Positions 1 through 5,881 are shown, counted from the first letter of the stretch. The stretch: 8,691 nucleotides of DNA from Maritimibacter sp. (GCA_003520545.1 DOUP01000305.1:1-8691), one strand, 5' to 3'. The notes: generated by a model from the letters alone, not told the origin. A program made the numbers and translations.

Positions 1-303
1 CTGGCAAGCTGGGCCATGACCGGCGCGCTTTGGATCGGTGCTGCGCGGATGGGCGACAGCACCCGGTTCGACTCCCGGTTCTGGCGTCGGCTGATCGGCA
101 TATTCCTCGCCAGCCTCATCATGGGAGCCGCGCTCTGGGGCGGGGTCGTGGTGATGGGACCGATGTTCGGCACCCCCGGTCTGAAGATCCTCGCCCTCGT
201 GATCGAGATCGCTCTCGGCGTGGTGGTCTACTTTCTTGCCGGTCAGCTTCTGGGCGCGGTCAACTTCCGCGACCTGAAGAAGATGCTGAAACGCTCCGCT
301 TAA
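1..303 (+). CDS. murJ: MurJ lipid II flippase, C-terminal 100 residues (5' partial)
   Basis: The reading frame is open from base 1 and ends with TAA at 301-303, so the start lies left of the window. The visible 100 residues hold two hydrophobic helices (about 31-52 and 59-84) and a basic cytoplasmic tail ending in DLKKMLKRSA. This fits the end of the MurJ/MviN family, polytopic inner-membrane proteins that flip the peptidoglycan precursor lipid II. An internal ATG at 16 is not the start, because the upstream codons continue the protein. Identity rests on the tail pattern and on the neighbours: murJ, a rhomboid-like gene and trpS in this order is an arrangement I recall from Rhodobacteraceae. 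The TAA overlaps the stop codon of the convergent rhomboid-like gene within a TTAA palindrome. Only the C-terminus is seen, so other multi-helix transporters are not fully excluded. Confidence 0.8.
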   Translation: MASWAMTGALWIGAARMGDSTRFDSRFWRRLIGIFLASLIMGAALWGGVVVMGPMFGTPGLKILALVIEIALGVVVYFLAGQLLGAVNFRDLKKMLKRSA

Positions 304-1001
304 CGCCGTTCTCGAAGGCGCGAAACGATACGGTCCCATTGGCCGGGGTTGGCCAGAAACGCGATCCCGAAGCCCGATACGAAGCCTGCGACCTCGGCGA
401 CCCATGCCTTGCCGGCGCCGAAGAACAGGCCGAAAATGAACTGGATGGCCAGCAGCAGGCCGATCAGGGCGAAAGCCTGCACCTGCCGCCCACCGGTCGC
501 GCCAAGCTGCGCCCAGAGCAAAAGCGTGAAACCCCCGACCAGACCATAGGCCCCCGGATAAGCTCCGAAGAGCGGAACACGGGTGTCCCAGACGATGCCG
601 TAAACCAGCGCCCCGATGATGGAGGCGCCAAAGAAAATCGCGAGAACGGCCCATTGGCTTTGCCGCTCGGCCACCATCTTGCCCAGGGCGAGGACGAACA
701 CGATGGCGAACACGGCTTGCGTGAAAGACCCTTGCAGGAACGGGTAGGTCAGGAAGCGGACGAGGTATTTGCCCCGCACCGTCTGGTTCTCGACCATCCA
801 CTGCATCAGCGGCTCATAAAACCCGAAATTCTCGATCGCCGTCAGGCGAAACCCGCTGGCTTCCGGCCCGCCGATGACCCCCTGCCCGGTCAGCGTGAAC
901 ACCAGCTCCACCACGAAAATCGCAACGGCGAGCAGGATCACCACCGGTGGAAGCGGGTTCACCGGGGCAGATGGCGGGCGCGAGGCGGGATCGAAGCTCA
1001 T
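300..1001 (-). CDS. Rhomboid-like membrane protein lacking catalytic residues (probable pseudoprotease)
   Basis: A 233-residue protein with about six hydrophobic segments (near 18-38, 92-110, 116-136, 142-165, 174-195 and 199-217) laid out as in rhomboid intramembrane serine proteases. The fold landmarks remain: TYPFLQGSFTQ then LGKMVAE at 85-112, PLFGAYPGAYGLVGG at 143-157, and the GFVSGFG helix at 206-212. The active site does not. The serine of the usual GxSG motif aligns with Pro149, the histidine of the last helix with Glu203, and the HxxxxHxxxN stretch that supplies the oxyanion hole with Gln90, Gln95 and Ala99. I infer that it cannot cleave in the classical way and may act by binding membrane proteins, as iRhoms and derlins do in eukaryotes. 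The ATG start is preceded by AAGGA about 8 bases upstream. It is convergent with murJ (4-bp overlap) and divergent from trpS. Confidence 0.8.
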   Translation of the reverse strand: MSFDPASRPPSAPVNPLPPVVILLAVAIFVVELVFTLTGQGVIGGPEASGFRLTAIENFGFYEPLMQWMVENQTVRGKYLVRFLTYPFLQGSFTQAVFAIVFVLALGKMVAERQSQWAVLAIFFGASIIGALVYGIVWDTRVPLFGAYPGAYGLVGGFTLLLWAQLGATGGRQVQAFALIGLLLAIQFIFGLFFGAGKAWVAEVAGFVSGFGIAFLANPGQWDRIVSRLRERR

Positions 1002-1011
1002 GGGGCGTTCC

Positions 1012-1046
1012 TTGACGAGGGTTACCGGCCTAGGTAAGCGACCTAG
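1012..1046 (+). promoter_or_regulatory. Candidate trpS promoter with small inverted repeat
   Basis: The 71-bp divergent gap between the rhomboid-like gene and trpS must hold promoters for both. On the plus strand TTGACG (1012-1017) resembles a -35 box; 17 bases further is TAAGCG (1035-1040), only a poor -10 match. A 6-bp inverted repeat, CTAGGT (1030-1035) and ACCTAG (1041-1046) with a 5-base spacer, covers the presumed -10. It could be an operator or a short leader hairpin. CTAG is generally scarce in bacterial genomes, so two copies this close stand out slightly. The promoter assignment is weak. Confidence 0.25.
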
Positions 1047-1072
1047 ACACAGAAATCCAGACGGAGATCGTC

Positions 1073-2092
1073 ATGACCGATCAGACCTTCACCCCGCGCG
1101 TGTTCTCCGGGATCAAGCCTTCCGGTGGCCTGACCCTCGGCAATTACCTGGGCGCGATCAAGCGGTGGGTCGAGATGCAGGAAGATCCGACCTATGAAAC
1201 CATCTTCTGCGTGGTGGACATGCACGCGATCACCGTCTGGCAGGACCCGGCGGACCTGACCCGCGCGACCCGCGAAGTGGCCGCCGCCATGATCGCCTCC
1301 GGCATCGACCCGGAGAAATCCGTCCTGTTCAACCAGTGCCGCGTATCTGCGCACGCCGAGCTGGGATGGCTTCTCAACTGCGTCGCCCGCGTCGGCTGGA
1401 TGAACCGGATGACCCAGTTCAAGGACAAGGCGGGCAAGAACACCGAGAAGGTCTCGCTGGGGCTTTATGCCTACCCGTCCCTGATGGCCGCCGACATCCT
1501 CGCCTATCACGCGACCCATGTGCCGGTCGGCGAAGATCAGAAACAGCACGTCGAGCTGACCCGCGACATCGCGGCCAAGTTCAACCACGACTACGGGCGC
1601 GACTTCTTCCCGATGACCGACCCGGTGATCGAAGGCCCCGCGATGCGGGTGATGAACCTGCGCGACGGGTCCAAGAAAATGTCCAAGTCCGGTGAAAGCG
1701 ACATGGAGCGCATCAACATGCTCGATGACGCCGACACCATCGCCAAGAAGATCAAGAAGGCCCGCACCGACCCCGAAGCGCTGCCCGCCGAAATGGATGG
1801 CCTCTCAGGGCGCCCCGAGGCGCGCAACCTCGTCAATATCTACGCAGGGCTCGCCGAAACCACGTCCGAGGCCGTGTTGGGCGAGTTCGGCGGCGAAGGC
1901 TGGGGCAAATTCAAACCGGCACTGGCCGAACTGGCGGTCGAAAAGCTCGCGCCAATCTCGGACGAGATGCGGCGGCTCCTCGACGCCCCGGACGAGTTGG
2001 ATGCGATCATGGCAAAAGGCGCCGAGAAAGCCGCCGCCATCGCCAACCCGATCCTTGAAGAAACCTTCAAGATCATGGGCTTCGTGCGCTAA
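1073..2092 (+). CDS. trpS: Tryptophanyl-tRNA synthetase
   Basis: A 339-residue class I aminoacyl-tRNA synthetase that charges tRNA-Trp with tryptophan in the cytoplasm, at about the usual length for bacterial TrpRS. The N-terminus has the family signature FSGIKPSGGLTLGNYLGA, with the HIGH-equivalent TLGN at residues 21-24. The second ATP-binding motif is a perfect KMSKS at 202-206, preceded by RDGSK. The sequence VPVGEDQKQHVELTRDIA in the middle of the Rossmann domain is also typical of TrpRS. The ATG at 1073 is chosen because GGAG lies about 7 bases upstream and the signature starts immediately after. It is divergent from the rhomboid-like gene and is followed by a hairpin cluster that probably ends its transcript. 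No leader peptide or T-box-like structure is visible upstream. Confidence 0.97.
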   Translation: MTDQTFTPRVFSGIKPSGGLTLGNYLGAIKRWVEMQEDPTYETIFCVVDMHAITVWQDPADLTRATREVAAAMIASGIDPEKSVLFNQCRVSAHAELGWLLNCVARVGWMNRMTQFKDKAGKNTEKVSLGLYAYPSLMAADILAYHATHVPVGEDQKQHVELTRDIAAKFNHDYGRDFFPMTDPVIEGPAMRVMNLRDGSKKMSKSGESDMERINMLDDADTIAKKIKKARTDPEALPAEMDGLSGRPEARNLVNIYAGLAETTSEAVLGEFGGEGWGKFKPALAELAVEKLAPISDEMRRLLDAPDELDAIMAKGAEKAAAIANPILEETFKIMGFVR

Positions 2093-2104
2093 GAGGTCTT
2101 GCGC

Positions 2105-2149
2105 CGGGGCTGCGCCCCGTCGCGGTAGGGGGAGGGCGCTGCCCTCCCC
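2105..2149. terminator. Tandem GC-rich hairpins after trpS, probable bidirectional transcript end
   Basis: Two perfect hairpins follow the trpS stop. The first has stem CGGGGC (2105-2110) and GCCCCG (2114-2119) with loop TGC. The second has stem GGGGAGGGC (2129-2137) and GCCCTCCCC (2141-2149) with loop GCT. No T-run follows directly, so this is not a textbook intrinsic terminator, but strong stems between convergent genes commonly block polymerase or protect 3' ends. From memory, similar GC-rich paired stems followed by a CCCGAGGTATTTT-like tail (here 2183-2195) are common between genes in Rhodobacteraceae, so it may be a dispersed repeat. Confidence 0.5.
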
Positions 2150-2154
2150 ACGTC

Positions 2155-2172
2155 GCATTTGCACGCAAATGC
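2155..2172. repeat. Short inverted repeat in trpS-MauE intergenic region
   Basis: GCATTTG (2155-2161) and CAAATGC (2166-2172) form a perfect 7-bp stem around CACG. It is the third hairpin in the convergent gap, directly after the two GC-rich stems, and probably belongs to the same composite intergenic element. It has no T-tract and no obvious operator role, since no gene starts here. Confidence 0.45.
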
Positions 2173-2210
2173 AACGCCCCCTCCCGAGGTATTTTCAAAC
2201 CAGAGAGGAG

Positions 2211-2267
2211 TTAGAGCATGTCGCACAAAAGTGGGAACCGGTTTTGTGCTCCTCGGACATACTCTAA
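2211..2267. repeat. Palindromic intergenic repeat of alphaproteobacterial type
   Basis: A nested inverted repeat. The outer arms are TTAGAGCATGTC (2211-2222) and GACATACTCTAA (2256-2267), which pair with one mismatch. The inner arms GCACAAAA (2223-2230) and TTTTGTGC (2242-2249) pair perfectly around an 11-base loop, GTGGGAACCGG, with six unpaired bases (2250-2255) on the right side. I recall near-identical units (AGCATGTCGC, then GCAAAAGTGGGAACCGG, then TTTTGCG and GACATGC) scattered between genes in Rhizobiales and roseobacters. The right arm covers the TAG stop (2264-2266) of the glutaredoxin-MauE gene, so the element supplies the end of that gene. As RNA it would form a stable 3' hairpin. 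Confidence 0.75.
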
Positions 2268-3040
2268 ATGCCCCAGATGGCACGCGCGCCCATCCAAAGG
2301 CCCATGCCGAGCATCATCAGGTTTTCGGTGAGCGACACGAAGCCGAGCGGCACGTTGGAGGCCCCTCCGACGCAGGCGCATTTGAGTTCGCGTTTGTCAA
2401 CGTAGACCGCTTTGAACACCGATACCGCGCCGATGGTCCCGATGACGATCGCAACCGGCGCCGAGAGCCAGGTGGCGAGACCTGCGACCATGAGCAGGCC
2501 TGCAAGCGCCTCGCCATACGGGTAGAGATAGCCATAGCGCACCCAGCGGCGCGCCAGCAGGTCGTAGTTCAGGAACATGGTCGAGAAACTTTCCACGTCC
2601 TGCAATTTCTGCACCGCGAGGAACACCATCGAGATCGAGATGAACCATTCGACCATGCGCAACGTGAAAACCGTTTCAAACATGGCAAGGCTCAGGCCCA
2701 GCGCCATGAGAAATGCGGTCGCAAAGATCGCGATGACCGGGCGATAGCTCGTTTCACCCTCGTCCTTCAGGGGTTTGTCGAAAAAGGCGCGCAGCTCGTC
2801 GTAGCCCCCGATGCGCTGCTCGCCGATCCAGGTTTGCGGCGTGGTTTCCACACCGTGACGCGCCATGAAGGCATCCGTCTCGTCGCGGGTCGTCAGGTGG
2901 TGGTCCTCGACGGCATAACCCTCACGCTCCAACAGGTCCCTGGACTTCAGCCCGAAGGGGCACAGGTGATCCGGCATGACCATTCGGTAGAGCGTTGCGG
3001 TCTTTGCATTGGACTTTGGGTCAGCCATGTCATCAGGCAT
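2264..3040 (-). CDS. Glutaredoxin-MauE/DoxX-like fusion, redox-associated membrane protein
   Basis: A 258-residue two-part protein. Residues 15-95 form a glutaredoxin-like thioredoxin fold with the active site CPFG (Cys27; a single-cysteine, monothiol-type motif), the cis-proline stretch ETTPQ (Pro68) and the glutathione-binding-like GGYDEL (78-83). Residues 100-255 hold about five hydrophobic helices matching the MauE/DoxX-like family, with CACVGG (Cys221, Cys223) before the last helix. MauE is known from methylamine dehydrogenase maturation, where it is linked to disulfide formation. I infer transfer of thiol electrons, or delivery of reduced thiols to a metal partner, at the inner membrane. 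The start has AGGAG 6 bases upstream; Met5 is an alternative without a comparable site. It lies 15 bp after the DUF305 gene, so the two are probably co-transcribed. The stop codon falls inside the palindromic repeat. The substrate is unknown. Confidence 0.82.
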   Translation of the reverse strand: MPDDMADPKSNAKTATLYRMVMPDHLCPFGLKSRDLLEREGYAVEDHHLTTRDETDAFMARHGVETTPQTWIGEQRIGGYDELRAFFDKPLKDEGETSYRPVIAIFATAFLMALGLSLAMFETVFTLRMVEWFISISMVFLAVQKLQDVESFSTMFLNYDLLARRWVRYGYLYPYGEALAGLLMVAGLATWLSAPVAIVIGTIGAVSVFKAVYVDKRELKCACVGGASNVPLGFVSLTENLMMLGMGLWMGARAIWGI

Positions 3041-3055
3041 CGAAATCTCCTGTTG

Positions 3056-3925
3056 TCAGGCGTCGCAGGCAAAAAACCCACGGTATCCGGCGGTCAGACC
3101 CGCCTCGAGCGTCAATACGGCGGTCGCCTCGACCTGCCCCTGGGGCTCCGTGCCAAGCGCCTGCGCACCGTCCGGCGATGTCAGGCGCACCTCGGCGCCG
3201 TCGGTTGCGAAGCTGCCCGGCGCGGTTTGCGGCAGGCGCACCAGATCGTCACTGATCTTCAAGAGCGCCACCGGTTCGCCACCCGCCTCGCCCACCGCCA
3301 GTGCCGCCGGGCTTTCGGTGGTAAAGGTGAACCGACAGGCCACGCCGCCGGGCAGACCAGCGGTCAGCTCCGCTTCGGTCATCGGCTGCGCGTCCAGCGT
3401 GCGGATCATCGGCGAGGCCAATGCCGCGTCCAGCGAGGAGACGCGGGCAGTGGGCTGCTCTCCCCCCGATGTCGCCTTGCCGTTTGCCTTGATGTCGTCG
3501 ATCAGGTAGCGCATCTCGGCGATTTCCTTGTTCTGGGCATAGGAAATACCCTCGGCCAGAGCATTTACACGCGGGTCTTCCGTCGTGGCCCTGTTCGACG
3601 TCATGATCGCGATGGAATGGTGCGGGATCATCGCCCGCATGTACGAAAGATCACCCACCGTGGCCTGACTTCGGACCAGCCAAAGCATCGCGGCGCACGC
3701 AACGACGGCACCTGTCAGGATGACCATGTTCAGTTTCGGGCTGGAATACATGGCCCACATGAAAGCCAGCATGACAAACGCCATGGCAGACCCCATCAAG
3801 ACGGCCATATAGGCCCGTGTTTCCGAGAAAAAGACGTGTCCGATCAAGTAGGTATTAAGATACATCAACACGAACATCACGACCGTAGAGGTCGCGATCA
3901 TGGCGGCAAATTTCCAATAGGACAT
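3056..3925 (-). CDS. DUF305 membrane protein with extra C-terminal domain
   Basis: A 289-residue protein. Three hydrophobic helices (about 7-29, 36-58 and 66-84) lead into a DUF305 segment at 92-145. This carries the hallmark MIPHHSIAIM (His102, His103) and the later AQNKEIAEMRYLI helix; DUF305 is a ferritin-like helical fold whose members include copper-binding proteins such as cyanobacterial CopM. Residues 165-289 form a further domain I do not recognise. It is rich in beta-type sequence, with one cysteine at each end (Cys197, Cys287), and ends in YRGFFACDA. The open frame runs upstream to 4174, but that part shadows gltX; the ATG at 3925 has AGGA about 6 bases upstream and opens directly into the first helix. 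It follows gltX after a 95-bp gap containing two dyads, and precedes the glutaredoxin-MauE gene by 15 bp. A copper-related role is inferred from family and neighbour only. Confidence 0.82.
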   Translation of the reverse strand: MSYWKFAAMIATSTVVMFVLMYLNTYLIGHVFFSETRAYMAVLMGSAMAFVMLAFMWAMYSSPKLNMVILTGAVVACAAMLWLVRSQATVGDLSYMRAMIPHHSIAIMTSNRATTEDPRVNALAEGISYAQNKEIAEMRYLIDDIKANGKATSGGEQPTARVSSLDAALASPMIRTLDAQPMTEAELTAGLPGGVACRFTFTTESPAALAVGEAGGEPVALLKISDDLVRLPQTAPGSFATDGAEVRLTSPDGAQALGTEPQGQVEATAVLTLEAGLTAGYRGFFACDA

Positions 3926-3943
3926 GGATCCTCGCTCCGGTTC

Positions 3944-3971
3944 AAAAGTGTCGGTTACACGTAGCCAACAC
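3944..3971 (-). terminator. Possible intrinsic terminator or leader hairpin between gltX and DUF305 gene
   Basis: Read on the minus strand, GTGTTGGCTA and TAACCGACAC pair with one A-C mismatch and one G-T wobble around CGTG (3948-3971), followed directly by TTTT (3944-3947). This is the geometry of a weak factor-independent terminator for gltX. It ends only 18 bases before the DUF305 start codon. That gene would therefore need read-through, or a promoter overlapping the hairpin; a conditional leader structure is equally possible. Confidence 0.4.
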
Positions 3972-3989
3972 CCTTCCAGCGCAGGAAGG
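3972..3989. promoter_or_regulatory. CueR-like dyad upstream of the DUF305 / glutaredoxin-MauE pair
   Basis: CCTTCC (3972-3977) and GGAAGG (3984-3989) form a perfect 6-bp inverted repeat with a 6-base spacer, AGCGCA. The arms match those of the copper-sensor CueR/HmrR operators (ACCTTCC, spacer, GGAAGGT), and the right flank continues to GGAAGGT. Known CueR boxes as I recall them have a 7-base spacer, so this one is a base short. No convincing -35/-10 pair flanks it on the minus strand. It may instead be a simple hairpin in the gltX 3' region. Confidence 0.3.
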
Positions 3990-4020
3990 TTCCATTTTTT
4001 CTGAAAATTTCCGGCGGCGC

Positions 4021-5346
4021 TCAGCCCTTTGCACGGACCTTTTGCAAAAGGGGCATGAGGTTCGACATATCCGGGCCGCGTTCCATCCCGGTCACAGCCT
4101 TGCGCAGCGGCATGAAGAGCCCCTTGCCTTTGCGGCCTGTGGCCTCTTTCACCGCGTCCGTCCATGTTTTCCACGTCGCGTCATCATAGGGCGGCTCGGG
4201 CAGAAGCGGCATGGCGGTCGCGATCATCTCGGCATCTTCCTCGGCAATCAGCGGCTCGGCCCCGTCGCGGCACAGCACCCACCACCCTTCGAGATCGTCG
4301 AGCGTCGTGATGTTTTCGCGGGCCACGGTCCAGAAGCGCTCGGCCTGATCCTCGGGCACGCCCAGTGCGCGGATACGCTCGGCCACATCCGCGTAAGCAC
4401 GGGCCGCGTTCACATGGGCGGTCAGCGGGAACAGGTCGTTCACGTCGAATTTCGTGGGCGCCGCGCCGAAACTGTTCAGGTCGAACCCCTCGACGATTTC
4501 ATCAAGGCTGGCGCGCAGCTCCACCGGCTGCGAGGAACCGAGACGCGCCATGAGGCTGAGAAGCGCCATCGGCTCCACGCCTTGCGCGCGCAAATCGCGC
4601 AAGGACAGCGTGCCGAGGCGTTTCGACAGCGCCTCGCCCTGCGGTCCGGTCAGGAGCGAGTGGTGCGCAAAGGCGGGCACCGTGCCGTTCAAGGCCTGGA
4701 TGATCTGGATTTGCGTGGCGGTGTTGGTGACGTGGTCGGAGCCACGCACCACGTCGGTGATGCCGAAATCCACGTCATCGCAGACCGAGGCCAGCGTGTA
4801 GAGGAACTGGCCATCGGCCCGGATCAGCACCGGGTCCGACACGGAGGCCGCGTCGATGGAAATGTCGCCCAGGATACCGTCGGTCCATTCGATCCGCTCG
4901 TGGTCGAGCTTGAAGCGCCAGACCCCGTCGCCCCGTTCTGCCCGAAGCGCGGTTTTCTCGTCCTCCGACAGCGCCAGGGCCGAACGGTCGTAAACCGGCG
5001 GCTTGCCCATGTTGAGCTGCTTCTTGCGTTTGAGATCCAGCTCGGTCGGCGTCTCGAACGCCTCGTAGAACCGGCCCTTGTCGCGCAGCTCGTCGGCCGC
5101 CGCGTGATACCGATCCAGCCGGTCGGATTGTTTCTCGACCCGGTCCCAGGTCAGGCCCAGCCATTCGAGATCCTCCATGATCGCATCCGCGTATTCCTGC
5201 TTCGAACGCTCCGGATCGGTGTCGTCCAGACGCAGGATGAAGGTGCCGCCGGACTTGCGCGCGATCAGGTAATTGAACAGCGCCGTGCGCAGGTTGCCGA
5301 CATGGATGTAGCCCGTGGGAGAGGGCGCGAAACGCGTGGTGGTCAT
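4021..5346 (-). CDS. gltX: Glutamyl-tRNA synthetase (short type without zinc-site cysteines)
   Basis: A 441-residue class I synthetase that charges tRNA with glutamate. The N-terminus RFAPSPTGYIHVGNLRTALFN carries the HIGH-type motif HVGN at residues 15-18. LRLDDTDPERS (39-48) is the Glu-binding signature. GSDHVTNT (202-209) lies in the catalytic core, and ALSKR at 239-243 replaces KMSKS as usual in GluRS. The stretch near 93-120, where E. coli GltX holds its zinc cysteines, reads FYEAFETP onward and has none. The protein is shorter than the roughly 470 residues of standard GltX. Many alphaproteobacteria carry two GluRS genes, and I would class this as the shorter paralogue, which may charge tRNA-Glu, tRNA-Gln (for GatCAB amidation) or both; the sequence alone does not decide. 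The start has AAGGAG 8 bases upstream. It is divergent from the metallopeptidase gene. Confidence 0.95.
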   Translation of the reverse strand: MTTTRFAPSPTGYIHVGNLRTALFNYLIARKSGGTFILRLDDTDPERSKQEYADAIMEDLEWLGLTWDRVEKQSDRLDRYHAAADELRDKGRFYEAFETPTELDLKRKKQLNMGKPPVYDRSALALSEDEKTALRAERGDGVWRFKLDHERIEWTDGILGDISIDAASVSDPVLIRADGQFLYTLASVCDDVDFGITDVVRGSDHVTNTATQIQIIQALNGTVPAFAHHSLLTGPQGEALSKRLGTLSLRDLRAQGVEPMALLSLMARLGSSQPVELRASLDEIVEGFDLNSFGAAPTKFDVNDLFPLTAHVNAARAYADVAERIRALGVPEDQAERFWTVARENITTLDDLEGWWVLCRDGAEPLIAEEDAEMIATAMPLLPEPPYDDATWKTWTDAVKEATGRKGKGLFMPLRKAVTGMERGPDMSNLMPLLQKVRAKG

Positions 5347-5375
5347 GGGTTGTCTCCTTGAAACCTGCGTTTTTC

Positions 5376-5393
5376 ACAAAGCCCCGGCTTTGT
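5376..5393. promoter_or_regulatory. Perfect inverted repeat in the gltX / metallopeptidase divergent promoter region
   Basis: ACAAAGCC (5376-5383) and GGCTTTGT (5386-5393) form a perfect 8-bp inverted repeat with a 2-base spacer in the 109-bp gap between two divergent starts. It lies about 30 bases upstream of the gltX start codon. On the minus strand it is followed by GAAAAA, not T residues, and on the plus strand by CCATCA, so it does not look like a terminator. An operator, or a hairpin in the gltX 5' leader, is more likely. No clear -10/-35 pair was found for either gene. Confidence 0.4.
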
Positions 5394-5455
5394 CCATCAT
5401 GCTCGGGGTGGGATCGTTCGCCCGCCCGCCTTATGTGAAGGGAAAGGAGAGCCGA

Positions 5456-5881
5456 ATGACGGACAGTTTGCCCGCGCCGGGACCAACCCGCGCCCTGCCC
5501 CCGACACTTGAGGAGATCGAGGAAATGGCCCTGGTCGCGCGCGACACGCTTCCCGGCGAGATCCTGAAGCACGCGCGCAAGGTGTCAATCCGGGTCGAAG
5601 ACCTGGCCGATGACCAGATGCTCGCCTACCTCAACATCGACGATCCGTTCGAGCTGACCGGGCTTTACGACGGTATTCCGCTGACCGAGAAATCCGTGAT
5701 GGATCAGCCGATGGGCCCGGACGTGATCTGGCTGTTTCGTCGGGCCATTCTCGACGAATGGGTCGCACGGGGAACCGAGGAGATCGGCACGCTTGTCGCC
5801 CATGTCCTTGTCCATGAATTCGCGCATCACTTCGGCTGGTCGGACGGGGACATCGCCTCGATCGACCGCTGGTGGGAGTGA
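5456..5881 (+). CDS. Zincin-like metallopeptidase family protein (HExxH)
   Basis: A 141-residue acidic protein with no signal peptide or membrane helix. Near its end is VLVHEFAHHFGWSDGDI: the zinc-binding HEFAH motif is at residues 120-124, with His125 and the following GxSDxDI that is typical of the small Zincin_1 (formerly DUF1025) family. The central part has a glycine/proline-containing strand, ELTGLYDGIPL (about 66-76), as in that family. The glutamate and two histidines needed for zinc hydrolysis are present, but substrates of this family are not established to my knowledge. The open frame continues upstream to 5315, but the ATG at 5456 has AAGGAG 6 bases upstream and the upstream part has no family character. 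It is divergent from gltX, and its TGA stop directly abuts the stop of the opposing DUF1801 gene. Confidence 0.88.
   Translation: MTDSLPAPGPTRALPPTLEEIEEMALVARDTLPGEILKHARKVSIRVEDLADDQMLAYLNIDDPFELTGLYDGIPLTEKSVMDQPMGPDVIWLFRRAILDEWVARGTEEIGTLVAHVLVHEFAHHFGWSDGDIASIDRWWE

Noticed and set aside
2159..3964. Open frame of 601 codons on the plus strand opposite the MauE and DUF305 genes
   Set aside because: Its product is rich in Arg, His and Gly with no domain pattern. It runs antisense through two recognised genes and arises from high-GC codon use.
3926..4174. Upstream extension of the DUF305 gene into gltX
   Set aside because: The extra 83 residues lie in a shadow frame of the gltX 3' end and have no family character. 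The ATG at 3925 has a ribosome site and leads directly into the first helix.
4042..5361. Open frame of 439 codons antisense to gltX
   Set aside because: It mirrors gltX codons, its composition is Arg/Gln/His-rich, and it has no motifs. The opposite strand has all GluRS signatures.
5376..5393. Intrinsic terminator in the gltX / metallopeptidase gap
   Set aside because: The stem is perfect but no T-run follows on either strand, and the gap is divergent, so no transcript should end there.
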